35,724 nucleotides of DNA from Neocallimastix lanati (nom. inval.). Lineage: Eukaryota; Neocallimastigomycota; Neocallimastigomycetes; Neocallimastigales; Neocallimastigaceae. Both the position numbers and the translations under genes were made by a program. The stretch covers positions 1 through 35,724 of the forward strand of contig JACVTC010000375.1 in assembly GCA_016946835.1 (NCBI GenBank), written 5' to 3'. How positions within the stretch are numbered: the stretch's first letter is position 1; every line of letters starts with the position of its first letter. The notes beneath the pieces were generated by a model, which was not told the DNA's origin, did not search any database, and was given only the letters and a program-made list of their open reading frames with translations. This document shows positions 22,837 through 34,916 of this stretch, piece after piece.

Positions 22837-22954
22837 TAATACGCCTCATAATATTTTACATTATACAAAATAATGAAAAACATATTTAATTTAATAAATA
22901 AGTAAATCTTAATTATACAAGACTTAATTAAAATATTAAACTTTATTTTTAACA

Positions 22955-22962
22955 TTCCCCCT
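22955..22962 (-). other. Polypurine tract of unit E
   Basis: Element strand AGGGGGAA overlapping the TAG stop of the 1,309-aa ORF (22961-22963) and abutting LTR4. Confidence 0.85.
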
Positions 22963-25900
22963 AAAGTTTAATATTATTTAGATCATAGAGAATATTATTT
23001 CTAAACCTGGTCATTAAAGTAGAATTTAGATATTTGGTAAATCCATCGGATAAGTTATTTTCAGATTTTATATACTTTAAATTAATATAACCTTTCTTGA
23101 TTAATTCTCTTATACTGTGATATCGAAGGTCGATGTGCTTGGATTTCGGATTAATAGTTTCATTTTCGCAATTGTAAATTGCAGCTTTATTATCGGTGTT
23201 TATTGTAATAACATCCTGCTTAAGTCCAAGTTCTTTAAATATATTTCTATACCAGAGACAGTGTCTTGCACACTCATGAATTCCATAATACTCACTTTCC
23301 GCAGTAGAAACTGAAACACAATGTTGCAGTTTGGAATACCAACTAGTAGGAGCTGAGTTTATCATCATTACAAATCCAGTAGTTGACTTCCTTGTTTCCT
23401 TATCACCACCTAAATCGGCGTCAACATAAACATTAAAATTAAAAGTATTAGTATAAGTGAATTTAATTCCATAGTTAGGATTACCTTTCAAGTATCTAAA
23501 AATTTTTAGTACATTGTACCAATCTTCGTATGTTGGATTATCGGATTTTCTGGAAGCTTTACTTACAGAAAATAATATGTCCGGTCTCGTGCTGATAGCT
23601 AAATATAACAAAGATCCTATAGCTTGCTTATATTTTGTTACATTAAATTTTTTACTCCTTAATTCAATAGATTCGATTGGTGTTGTATTTGATACTGGGT
23701 TATATTTATTGATATTAAACTTATTTAAAATTTCATTAAGATATTTCTTCTGATGGATAATATAACCGTCATTACATTTTACAAATTTTATACCTATAAT
23801 AAAGTCTACTTCACCTACATCTGTAGCTTCAAAATTATTTTTAATTAAAGATTTTGTTTTAATTATTTCATCATCCGTTCCTGTAACAATTATATCATCC
23901 ACGTAGACTGCTAGTAAACATACAATTTCGTTACTTTTATCTTTTTTAATATAGACGCATGGGTCACTTAAAAATCTTTTAAAATTTAATTTTAACAATA
24001 CCTTATTTAAAGTTTCGTTCCACATTCTTCCAGACTGTTTTAAACCATATAAAGCTTTATTTAATTTACAATATCCCTTTTGTTTCATACCTTCTGGTAG
24101 CAACATATAAATATCCTCATTCAATTTGGCATTCAAGTAGGCAGCCTTAATATCCATTTGATGTATATGGAACTTTCTTTGGACTGCAATGGCAATTATG
24201 ATTTTAAGTGTATCTTGTTTGAGGGTAGGTGAAAAAGTGTTTTTATAGTCAACCCCATATATCTGGCTGTAGCCCTTAGCTACTAATCTTGCTTTATATT
24301 TAACAATTTTACCTTCTGAGTTTCTTTTGTATTTAAGAACCCATCTTGTAGAAATGATATTTGCGTCTTTAGGAACTTTATTAATAATTGTAAATACCCT
24401 CATTCTCTTCATATTATTCAATTCTTCATCCACTGCTTTTAACCACATGTCTTTATCATTCATTAAAAATATTTCTTTATAATTACGTGGTTCAATAAAC
24501 TTTTTGTCGTCTATTGCTAGAAGTGCAGTTGTATCTAAAATATCTTTAATATTGAACGATTTCACTTTCTTTGTTGGATGATTTTTAATCATATATTCAT
24601 TGTTATAGCGTTTTCTACGTTTATTATTGTTTTTTCTTATATATATATTACCACTATTATTAGATTGTTTGGTATTTTGTTTATTTTTATCATTATTGTT
24701 TCGTTTATCAGCATTCTTATTATTTTCATTATTTAATTGATTAAATTTTTCACTATATTCTTTCGACTTATTTAAAAGAAATTGAATAGTTTCCTCTTTA
24801 CTCTTAGCATTACTTATTCTATTAGAAATTAATTTATTTTTATTTTTATTCTTCTTAAGAGTTATTTGTTTATTATCATTATCATTATTGATAATTGATT
24901 TTTTACTCTTATTTTGGTGTTTATTTGTTTGTTTATTTTCATTGTTTACCTTACCACCTGAATTGTTTTGGTTAAATTCTTTATTGTAATTATTGCTAAA
25001 TTTTACATTCTGTATATGATAATTCACATTGGAATTATACTCATTGGCATTAGTTTGTTTATTTAAATCATTTAAATTTATTTCTTTAATTTTATTTGAT
25101 TTATATAAATTTATCTCTTTATTTATATTGTAATTATTTTCTCCAATGACGTTAGAATTATTACCATTATTTAAATTATAATTTAAGTCACCTCTCATAT
25201 AATAATTATTCATTTTATTATTATCGTTAATAATTATATTATTATTATCACTTACTTTATACACGCGTGGATTGTTATTTACATTATCGAACGAATTATG
25301 TAGGTTATTTTCTTCTAAATTATAATTATGGTTATTTATTTCATTATTCATTAATTCAGGATAATTTGAATTATTACTTACGTTTATATTTAAATTATTT
25401 TTATTTAAATTTATTTTGTTTATTTCTGTGTTTATTCCTGAATTTATTTCTGTGTTTATTCCTGAATTTATTCCTGTGTTTCTTCCTGTATTACTTAATT
25501 TTCTTTCATAATTTAAATTAAAATTATTGTCTTTAATTAAATTTAAATTATTCGGATCATTATTATAATTATTATTAGTATTATAATTATTATTAGTATT
25601 ATAATTATTGTTAGTATCAATTAAATTATCAATATTAAATTTTTCTTTATTTCCATTACAAAAATCTTTATTATTTTCTTCTTGGAAATAAATAGAATTA
25701 ATATTTTTAGGAATTAAATTATTTAAATTAATTTTATTATTATTATTTAAATTCAATGATCCTTCATTAGAATTATAATGTAAATTATTTAATTGGTTGT
25801 TAGAATTGGAAATTGAAAAATTATTATTATTATTATTTTCTGAATTGTCCATATATTGAGTGGGTCCAATAGTTTTATTTTGATTTTGTAAAATTAAATT

Positions 25901-25996
25901 ATTATGATTCATATTAATAAAATTATTATTATTTGGATGGTACATATTATTAGGATCATAATTATGATTATTGATTAGGTTATTTATTTCGGTATC

Positions 25997-26038
<42 letters not shown>

Positions 26039-26890
26039 TATATTATAAACTTCATTATATTCACTATTATTATCATTTGTATTACTTTCATTATTGAGAC
26101 ACTCACGTGATATATGACCAAATCCGCCACAATTATGACATCTGATATTTCTTTTACTGCGCTTTCTATTTTGTTTATTTCTACTGTTACTTTCATTAAT
26201 TCTTACTTCATTATTGAATACCTTAGCCTTTTCTTGTTTAATTTTTAAAGTATTCAAAAATTTTATTCTTGGAATTGATGTTTTTAGCATATTACAACAT
26301 CCATTCCAATCATTCTGAAAACCAAGTAAATTTGTTAATTGGGCAATATCGGATGGGATAGCATTATATAAATAATTGAATTTTCTTTCATCGTTCACAT
26401 TTTCCCCAAGTTTCTTTAATTTGTCGAAGGTAATTTCCATGTTGGCTATAAAAATTCCTATGTCTGTGGATTTATCGTAAGTCATGTTCTCCAGCTTTTC
26501 GTTTAATTGTAACTTCATTTCTTCATTACCTTTGGTAAAAGTTTTCTTTAGCAATTTCCATATGTCGTATGCGGAACTATTCTTGAAATCTATACTTAAT
26601 TTAATTTCGTTTTCTAAATTCATACTAATATATCTTTTTGCCTTGCTGTCACCAACTATCATTTTCGTTGTGACTGATTTATGGTAATAAGTATCAGTTC
26701 CTCTAATTTTCATGCCCTTTAAGGATTCGAAATTTTCAGCGTTGTTGGCAATTTTCTTCATATTATCTTCGTAGATATATTGATCTAATTCATTAGCAGT
26801 TAATATTAGATCCATATCTGAAGCCCAAAGTGGATAGGTTTCCACGGTAAGTTTTTTATTACTTAAAATGTTGAACGCTTTATCTTCCAT
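22961..26890 (-). CDS. Gag-linker-RT-RNase H fusion polyprotein, 1,309 aa, no PR/IN (unit E)
   Basis: Residues 1-265 are Gag up to one residue past the last Cys of the CCHC knuckle (251-264). From 266 the frame runs straight into the Asn-rich linker (about 266-800, with a 14-Asn run and GINTEINS-type repeats). Then comes RT (RVT_2, from W816; catalytic Y-V-D-D at 996-999) and RNase H with D1157, E1198, D1233 and D1282 in the expected motifs. The protease, integrase, Gag tail and frameshift signal are gone. Full-length Gag-Pol would be 1,885 aa, so 576 residues are lost with the frame kept. Without protease the product would stay uncleaved unless cut in trans. Every reverse-transcription motif is intact, so the enzyme could be active. 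Identical to the unit F protein. Confidence 0.93.
25998..26038 (-). repeat. (AAT)n microsatellite coding poly-Asn, unit E
   Basis: 41-nt run, same length as in the other units; 56 bases from the deletion junction. Confidence 0.95.
26094..26095 (-). other. Deletion junction, unit E
   Basis: Left of it the sequence follows the linker of unit D up to 19959. Right of it, it follows gag of unit D from 21686. One T is shared by both sides, so microhomology is at most one base. The codon formed is Asn. Confidence 0.93.
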
Positions 26891-27025
26891 TGCTTTAGAA
26901 TTTTAAAAATTAAGATTTAATTAAATTGAATTTTGAGATTTCGAAATTTCAATTTCTTTTTGTTTTATTATAATGTAATTTATTTTTGAGATTTATAAAC
27001 TAGCTTTTATATGCTGGAGCTAATT

Positions 27026-27040
27026 TGAGACTCTTAATCT
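27026..27040 (-). other. Primer binding site of unit E (tRNA-Lys anticodon arm)
   Basis: Same 15-nt match, one base from LTR5. Confidence 0.74.
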
Positions 27041-27041
27041 T

Positions 27042-27363
27042 TGAATATTATGTTATTAAATTTTAGTTTTTGATATGTGATCACTTTATTTATTTTTATT
27101 ATTTTTATTATTATTTTAATAACTATATATTTTTAGTAATATTTTATATTGTAGGATTAATTATCATAATCCTTAAATGTATATACATTAATAAAATTTA
27201 ATTTAACTATATTAGTTATAATTGTAAATATATGATGTACATCATTAATACGCCTCATAATATTTTACATTATACAAAATAATGAAAAACATATTTAATT
27301 TAATAAATAAGTAAATCTTAATTATACAAGACTTAATTAAAATATTAAACTTTATTTTTAACA
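27042..27363 (-). repeat. LTR5, shared by units E and F
   Basis: 322 bp, matching LTR4 in every stretch compared, with TG...CA ends and the same palindromes. Confidence 0.87.
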
Positions 27364-27371
27364 TTCCCCCT
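27364..27371 (-). other. Polypurine tract of unit F
   Basis: Element strand AGGGGGAA overlapping the TAG stop (27370-27372) and abutting LTR5. Confidence 0.85.
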
Positions 27372-30300
27372 AAAGTTTAATATTATTTAGATCATAGAGA
27401 ATATTATTTCTAAACCTGGTCATTAAAGTAGAATTTAGATATTTGGTAAATCCATCGGATAAGTTATTTTCAGATTTTATATACTTTAAATTAATATAAC
27501 CTTTCTTGATTAATTCTCTTATACTGTGATATCGAAGGTCGATGTGCTTGGATTTCGGATTAATAGTTTCATTTTCGCAATTGTAAATTGCAGCTTTATT
27601 ATCGGTGTTTATTGTAATAACATCCTGCTTAAGTCCAAGTTCTTTAAATATATTTCTATACCAGAGACAGTGTCTTGCACACTCATGAATTCCATAATAC
27701 TCACTTTCCGCAGTAGAAACTGAAACACAATGTTGCAGTTTGGAATACCAACTAGTAGGAGCTGAGTTTATCATCATTACAAATCCAGTAGTTGACTTCC
27801 TTGTTTCCTTATCACCACCTAAATCGGCGTCAACATAAACATTAAAATTAAAAGTATTAGTATAAGTGAATTTAATTCCATAGTTAGGATTACCTTTCAA
27901 GTATCTAAAAATTTTTAGTACATTGTACCAATCTTCGTATGTTGGATTATCGGATTTTCTGGAAGCTTTACTTACAGAAAATAATATGTCCGGTCTCGTG
28001 CTGATAGCTAAATATAACAAAGATCCTATAGCTTGCTTATATTTTGTTACATTAAATTTTTTACTCCTTAATTCAATAGATTCGATTGGTGTTGTATTTG
28101 ATACTGGGTTATATTTATTGATATTAAACTTATTTAAAATTTCATTAAGATATTTCTTCTGATGGATAATATAACCGTCATTACATTTTACAAATTTTAT
28201 ACCTATAATAAAGTCTACTTCACCTACATCTGTAGCTTCAAAATTATTTTTAATTAAAGATTTTGTTTTAATTATTTCATCATCCGTTCCTGTAACAATT
28301 ATATCATCCACGTAGACTGCTAGTAAACATACAATTTCGTTACTTTTATCTTTTTTAATATAGACGCATGGGTCACTTAAAAATCTTTTAAAATTTAATT
28401 TTAACAATACCTTATTTAAAGTTTCGTTCCACATTCTTCCAGACTGTTTTAAACCATATAAAGCTTTATTTAATTTACAATATCCCTTTTGTTTCATACC
28501 TTCTGGTAGCAACATATAAATATCCTCATTCAATTTGGCATTCAAGTAGGCAGCCTTAATATCCATTTGATGTATATGGAACTTTCTTTGGACTGCAATG
28601 GCAATTATGATTTTAAGTGTATCTTGTTTGAGGGTAGGTGAAAAAGTGTTTTTATAGTCAACCCCATATATCTGGCTGTAGCCCTTAGCTACTAATCTTG
28701 CTTTATATTTAACAATTTTACCTTCTGAGTTTCTTTTGTATTTAAGAACCCATCTTGTAGAAATGATATTTGCGTCTTTAGGAACTTTATTAATAATTGT
28801 AAATACCCTCATTCTCTTCATATTATTCAATTCTTCATCCACTGCTTTTAACCACATGTCTTTATCATTCATTAAAAATATTTCTTTATAATTACGTGGT
28901 TCAATAAACTTTTTGTCGTCTATTGCTAGAAGTGCAGTTGTATCTAAAATATCTTTAATATTGAACGATTTCACTTTCTTTGTTGGATGATTTTTAATCA
29001 TATATTCATTGTTATAGCGTTTTCTACGTTTATTATTGTTTTTTCTTATATATATATTACCACTATTATTAGATTGTTTGGTATTTTGTTTATTTTTATC
29101 ATTATTGTTTCGTTTATCAGCATTCTTATTATTTTCATTATTTAATTGATTAAATTTTTCACTATATTCTTTCGACTTATTTAAAAGAAATTGAATAGTT
29201 TCCTCTTTACTCTTAGCATTACTTATTCTATTAGAAATTAATTTATTTTTATTTTTATTCTTCTTAAGAGTTATTTGTTTATTATCATTATCATTATTGA
29301 TAATTGATTTTTTACTCTTATTTTGGTGTTTATTTGTTTGTTTATTTTCATTGTTTACCTTACCACCTGAATTGTTTTGGTTAAATTCTTTATTGTAATT
29401 ATTGCTAAATTTTACATTCTGTATATGATAATTCACATTGGAATTATACTCATTGGCATTAGTTTGTTTATTTAAATCATTTAAATTTATTTCTTTAATT
29501 TTATTTGATTTATATAAATTTATCTCTTTATTTATATTGTAATTATTTTCTCCAATGACGTTAGAATTATTACCATTATTTAAATTATAATTTAAGTCAC
29601 CTCTCATATAATAATTATTCATTTTATTATTATCGTTAATAATTATATTATTATTATCACTTACTTTATACACGCGTGGATTGTTATTTACATTATCGAA
29701 CGAATTATGTAGGTTATTTTCTTCTAAATTATAATTATGGTTATTTATTTCATTATTCATTAATTCAGGATAATTTGAATTATTACTTACGTTTATATTT
29801 AAATTATTTTTATTTAAATTTATTTTGTTTATTTCTGTGTTTATTCCTGAATTTATTTCTGTGTTTATTCCTGAATTTATTCCTGTGTTTCTTCCTGTAT
29901 TACTTAATTTTCTTTCATAATTTAAATTAAAATTATTGTCTTTAATTAAATTTAAATTATTCGGATCATTATTATAATTATTATTAGTATTATAATTATT
30001 ATTAGTATTATAATTATTGTTAGTATCAATTAAATTATCAATATTAAATTTTTCTTTATTTCCATTACAAAAATCTTTATTATTTTCTTCTTGGAAATAA
30101 ATAGAATTAATATTTTTAGGAATTAAATTATTTAAATTAATTTTATTATTATTATTTAAATTCAATGATCCTTCATTAGAATTATAATGTAAATTATTTA
30201 ATTGGTTGTTAGAATTGGAAATTGAAAAATTATTATTATTATTATTTTCTGAATTGTCCATATATTGAGTGGGTCCAATAGTTTTATTTTGATTTTGTAA

Positions 30301-30405
30301 AATTAAATTATTATGATTCATATTAATAAAATTATTATTATTTGGATGGTACATATTATTAGGATCATAATTATGATTATTGATTAGGTTATTTATTTCG
30401 GTATC

Positions 30406-30447
<42 letters not shown>

Positions 30448-31299
30448 TATATTATAAACTTCATTATATTCACTATTATTATCATTTGTATTACTTTCAT
30501 TATTGAGACACTCACGTGATATATGACCAAATCCGCCACAATTATGACATCTGATATTTCTTTTACTGCGCTTTCTATTTTGTTTATTTCTACTGTTACT
30601 TTCATTAATTCTTACTTCATTATTGAATACCTTAGCCTTTTCTTGTTTAATTTTTAAAGTATTCAAAAATTTTATTCTTGGAATTGATGTTTTTAGCATA
30701 TTACAACATCCATTCCAATCATTCTGAAAACCAAGTAAATTTGTTAATTGGGCAATATCGGATGGGATAGCATTATATAAATAATTGAATTTTCTTTCAT
30801 CGTTCACATTTTCCCCAAGTTTCTTTAATTTGTCGAAGGTAATTTCCATGTTGGCTATAAAAATTCCTATGTCTGTGGATTTATCGTAAGTCATGTTCTC
30901 CAGCTTTTCGTTTAATTGTAACTTCATTTCTTCATTACCTTTGGTAAAAGTTTTCTTTAGCAATTTCCATATGTCGTATGCGGAACTATTCTTGAAATCT
31001 ATACTTAATTTAATTTCGTTTTCTAAATTCATACTAATATATCTTTTTGCCTTGCTGTCACCAACTATCATTTTCGTTGTGACTGATTTATGGTAATAAG
31101 TATCAGTTCCTCTAATTTTCATGCCCTTTAAGGATTCGAAATTTTCAGCGTTGTTGGCAATTTTCTTCATATTATCTTCGTAGATATATTGATCTAATTC
31201 ATTAGCAGTTAATATTAGATCCATATCTGAAGCCCAAAGTGGATAGGTTTCCACGGTAAGTTTTTTATTACTTAAAATGTTGAACGCTTTATCTTCCAT
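27370..31299 (-). CDS. Gag-linker-RT-RNase H fusion polyprotein, 1,309 aa, no PR/IN (unit F)
   Basis: Same 1,309 residues as the unit E product: CCHC-containing Gag portion, Asn-rich linker, RT with Y-V-D-D at 996-999 and RNase H. The start ATG, leader, PBS, PPT and both flanking LTRs are present. This is therefore a second complete, uninterrupted transcription unit of the deletion derivative. Two untouched 3.9-kb frames side by side, in a window where other frames carry indels, argue for recent duplication or for better consensus quality in this part of the assembly. Proteolytic processing would need protease from a full-length unit. Confidence 0.93.
30407..30447 (-). repeat. (AAT)n microsatellite coding poly-Asn, unit F
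   Basis: 41-nt run, same length as in the other units. Confidence 0.95.
30503..30504 (-). other. Deletion junction, unit F
   Basis: Base-for-base the same junction as in units E and G, so one deletion event preceded amplification. Confidence 0.93.
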
Positions 31300-31433
31300 T
31301 GCTTTAGAATTTTAAAAATTAAGATTTAATTAAATTGAATTTTGAGATTTCGAAATTTCAATTTCTTTTGTTTTATTATAATGTAATTTATTTTTGAGAT
31401 TTATAAACTAGCTTTTATATGCTGGAGCTAATT

Positions 31434-31448
31434 TGAGACTCTTAATCT
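31434..31448 (-). other. Primer binding site of unit F (tRNA-Lys anticodon arm)
   Basis: Same 15-nt match, one base from LTR6. Confidence 0.74.
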
Positions 31449-31449
31449 T

Positions 31450-31771
31450 TGAATATTATGTTATTAAATTTTAGTTTTTGATATGTGATCACTTTATTTA
31501 TTTTTATTATTTTTATTATTATTTTAATAACTATATATTTTTAGTAATATTTTATATTGTAGGATTAATTATCATAATCCTTAAATGTATATACATTAAT
31601 AAAATTTAATTTAACTATATTAGTTATAATTGTAAATATATGATGTACATCATTAATACGCCTCATAATATTTTACATTATACAAAATAATGAAAAACAT
31701 ATTTAATTTAATAAATAAGTAAATCTTAATTATACAAGACTTAATTAAAATATTAAACTTTATTTTTAACA
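31450..31771 (-). repeat. LTR6, shared by units F and G
   Basis: 322 bp, same ends and internal palindromes as LTR4 and LTR5. Confidence 0.87.
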
Positions 31772-31779
31772 TTCCCCCT
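31772..31779 (-). other. Polypurine tract of unit G
   Basis: Element strand AGGGGGAA overlapping the TAG stop (31778-31780) and abutting LTR6. Confidence 0.85.
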
Positions 31780-34700
31780 AAAGTTTAATATTATTTAGAT
31801 CATAGAGAATATTATTTCTAAACCTGGTCATTAAAGTAGAATTTAGATATTTGGTAAATCCATCGGATAAGTTATTTTCAGATTTTATATACTTTAAATT
31901 AATATAACCTTTCTTGATTAATTCTCTTATACTGTGATATCGAAGGTCGATGTGCTTGGATTTCGGATTAATAGTTTCATTTTCGCAATTGTAAATTGCA
32001 GCTTTATTATCGGTGTTTATTGTAATAACATCCTGCTTAAGTCCAAGTTCTTTAAATATATTTCTATACCAGAGACAGTGTCTTGCACACTCATGAATTC
32101 CATAATACTCACTTTCCGCAGTAGAAACTGAAACACAATGTTGCAGTTTGGAATACCAACTAGTAGGAGCTGAGTTTATCATCATTACAAATCCAGTAGT
32201 TGACTTCCTTGTTTCCTTATCACCACCTAAATCGGCGTCAACATAAACATTAAAATTAAAAGTATTAGTATAAGTGAATTTAATTCCATAGTTAGGATTA
32301 CCTTTCAAGTATCTAAAAATTTTTAGTACATTGTACCAATCTTCGTATGTTGGATTATCGGATTTTCTGGAAGCTTTACTTACAGAAAATAATATGTCCG
32401 GTCTCGTGCTGATAGCTAAATATAACAAAGATCCTATAGCTTGCTTATATTTTGTTACATTAAATTTTTACTCCTTAATTCAATAGATTCGATTGGTGTT
32501 GTATTTGATACTGGGTTATATTTATTGATATTAAACTTATTTAAAATTTCATTAAGATATTTCTTCTGATGGATAATATAACCGTCATTACATTTTACAA
32601 ATTTTATACCTATAATAAAGTCTACTTCACCTACATCTGTAGCTTCAAAATTATTTTTAATTAAAGATTTTGTTTTAATTATTTCATCATCCGTTCCTGT
32701 AACAATTATATCATCCACGTAGACTGCTAGTAAACATACAATTTCGTTACTTTTATCTTTTTTAATATAGACGCATGGGTCACTTAAAAATCTTTTAAAA
32801 TTTAATTTTAACAATACCTTATTTAAAGTTTCGTTCCACATTCTTCCAGACTGTTTTAAACCATATAAAGCTTTATTTAATTTACAATATCCCTTTTGTT
32901 TCATACCTTCTGGTAGCAACATATAAATATCCTCATTCAATTTGGCATTCAAGTAGGCAGCCTTAATATCCATTTGATGTATATGGAACTTTCTTTGGAC
33001 TGCAATGGCAATTATGATTTTAAGTGTATCTTGTTTGAGGGTAGGTGAAAAAGTGTTTTATAGTCAACCCCATATATCTGGCTGTAGCCCTTAGCTACTA
33101 ATCTTGCTTTATATTTAACAATTTTACCTTCTGAGTTTCTTTTGTATTTAAGAACCCATCTTGTAGAAATGATATTTGCGTCTTTAGGAACTTTATTAAT
33201 AATTGTAAATACCCTCATTCTCTTCATATTATTCAATTCTTCATCCACTGCTTTTAACCACATGTCTTTATCATTCATTAAAAATATTTCTTTATAATTA
33301 CGTGGTTCAATAAACTTTTTGTCGTCTATTGCTAGAAGTGCAGTTGTATCTAAAATATCTTTAATATTGAACGATTTCACTTTCTTTGTTGGATGATTTT
33401 TAATCATATATTCATTGTTATAGCGTTTTCTACGTTTATTATTGTTTTTTCTTATATATATATTACCACTATTATTAGATTGTTTGGTATTTTGTTTATT
33501 TTTATCATTATTGTTTCGTTTATCAGCATTCTTATTATTTTCATTATTTAATTGATTAAATTTTTCACTATATTCTTTCGACTTATTTAAAAGAAATTGA
33601 ATAGTTTCCTCTTTACTCTTAGCATTACTTATTCTATTAGAAATTAATTTATTTTTATTTTTATTCTTCTTAAGAGTTATTTGTTTATTATCATTATCAT
33701 TATTGATAATTGATTTTTTACTCTTATTTTGGTGTTTATTTGTTTGTTTATTTTCATTGTTTACCTTACCACCTGAATTGTTTTGGTTAAATTCTTTATT
33801 GTAATTATTGCTAAATTTTACATTCTGTATATGATAATTCACATTGGAATTATACTCATTGGCATTAGTTTGTTTTATTTAAATCATTTAAATTTATTTC
33901 TTTAATTTTTATTTGATTTATATAAATTTATCTCTTTATTATATATTGTAATTATTTTCTCCAATGACGTTAGAATTATTACCATTATTTTAAATTATAA
34001 TTTAAGTCACCTCTCATATAATAATTATTCATTTTATTATTATCGTTAATAATTATATTATTATTATACACTTACTTTATACACGCGTGGATTGTTATTT
34101 ACATTATCGAACGAATTATGTAGGTTATTTTCTTCTAAATTATAATTATGGTTATTTATTTCATTATTCATTAATTCAGGATAATTTGAATTATTACTTA
34201 CGTTTATATTTAAATTATTTTTATTTAAATTTATTTTGTTTATTTCTGTGTTTATTCCTGAATTTATTTCTGTGTTTATTCCTGAATTTATTCCTGTGTT
34301 TCTTCCTGTATTACTTAATTTTCTTTCATAATTTAAATTAAAATTATTGTCTTTAATTAAATTTAAATTATTCGGATCATTATTATAATTATTATTAGTA
34401 TTATAATTATTATTAGTATTATAATTATTGTTAGTATCAATTAAATTATCAATATTAAATTTTTCTTTATTTCCATTACAAAAATCTTTATTATTTTCTT
34501 CTTGGAAATAAATAGAATTAATATTTTTAGGAATTAAATTATTTAAATTAATTTTATTATTATTATTTAAATTCAATGATCCTTCATTAGAATTATAATG
34601 TAAATTATTTAATTGGTTGTTAGAATTGGAAATTGAAAAAATTATTATTATTATTATTTTCTGAATTGTCCATATATTGAGTGGGTCCAATAGTTTTATT

Positions 34701-34817
34701 TTGATTTTGTAAAATTAAATTATTATGATTCATATTAATAAAATTATTATTATTTGGATGGTACATATTATTAGGATCATAATTATGATTATTGATTAGG
34801 TTATTTATTTCGGTATC

Positions 34818-34818
<1 letters not shown>

Positions 34819-34859
<41 letters not shown>
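34819..34859 (-). repeat. (AAT)n microsatellite coding poly-Asn, unit G
   Basis: 41-nt run, same length as in the other units. Confidence 0.95.
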
Positions 34860-34914
34860 TATATTATAAACTTCATTATATTCACTATTATTATCATTTG
34901 TATTACTTTCATTA

Positions 34915-34916
34915 TT
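34915..34916 (-). other. Deletion junction, unit G
   Basis: Identical to the junctions in units E and F. Confidence 0.93.

Larger units (their letters stand above)
16820..22954 (-). mobile_element. Unit D: full-length element, one base from fully open
   Basis: Complete 6.135-kb unit including LTR4. Gag is intact. Pol is open from the slip site to its stop except for a single missing G near 20307. It is the best representative of the full-length element in this window. Confidence 0.92.
22633..22954 (-). repeat. LTR4, at the boundary between full-length unit D and deleted unit E
   Basis: 322-bp TG...CA repeat, reference copy for this window. It contains an AGGATTA/TAATCCT inverted repeat (22744-22764), palindromes AATGTATATACATT (22767-22780), ATGATGTACATCAT (22823-22836) and GTGATCAC (22668-22675), and overlapping AATAAA hexamers on the element strand near its 3' end (22676-22685) that could act in polyadenylation. 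TATA-like sequence is everywhere, so the transcription start cannot be placed. Confidence 0.87.
22955..27363 (-). mobile_element. Unit E: internally deleted element (no protease, no integrase)
   Basis: 4,409-bp unit with LTR5, PBS, leader, gag up to the zinc knuckle, Asn-rich linker, RT, RNase H and PPT. Compared with unit D, 1,727 nt (equivalent of 19960-21685 plus one base) are missing. All cis elements for packaging and reverse transcription that can be recognised remain. Confidence 0.93.
27364..31771 (-). mobile_element. Unit F: internally deleted element, near-exact copy of unit E
   Basis: 4,408 bp, with the same deletion junction as unit E. The only difference noticed is one T missing from a run in the leader near 31364. 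Confidence 0.93.

Noticed and set aside
22642-22954. Alternative LTR of 313 bp with TGTTA/TAACA inverted ends
   Set aside because: The inverted ends are better, but the PBS would lie 10 nt from the LTR. The LTR end made by reverse transcription should be next to the primer, so the 322-bp version with a 1-nt gap is preferred. Not fully excluded; sequences at isolated insertions would decide.
22961-26890. Treating the fusion ORF as a host gene domesticated from a retroelement
   Set aside because: It still sits between LTRs with an intact PBS and PPT, in an array of nearly identical elements, so it is best seen as a retroelement derivative; domestication would require a single-copy, conserved, LTR-free locus.
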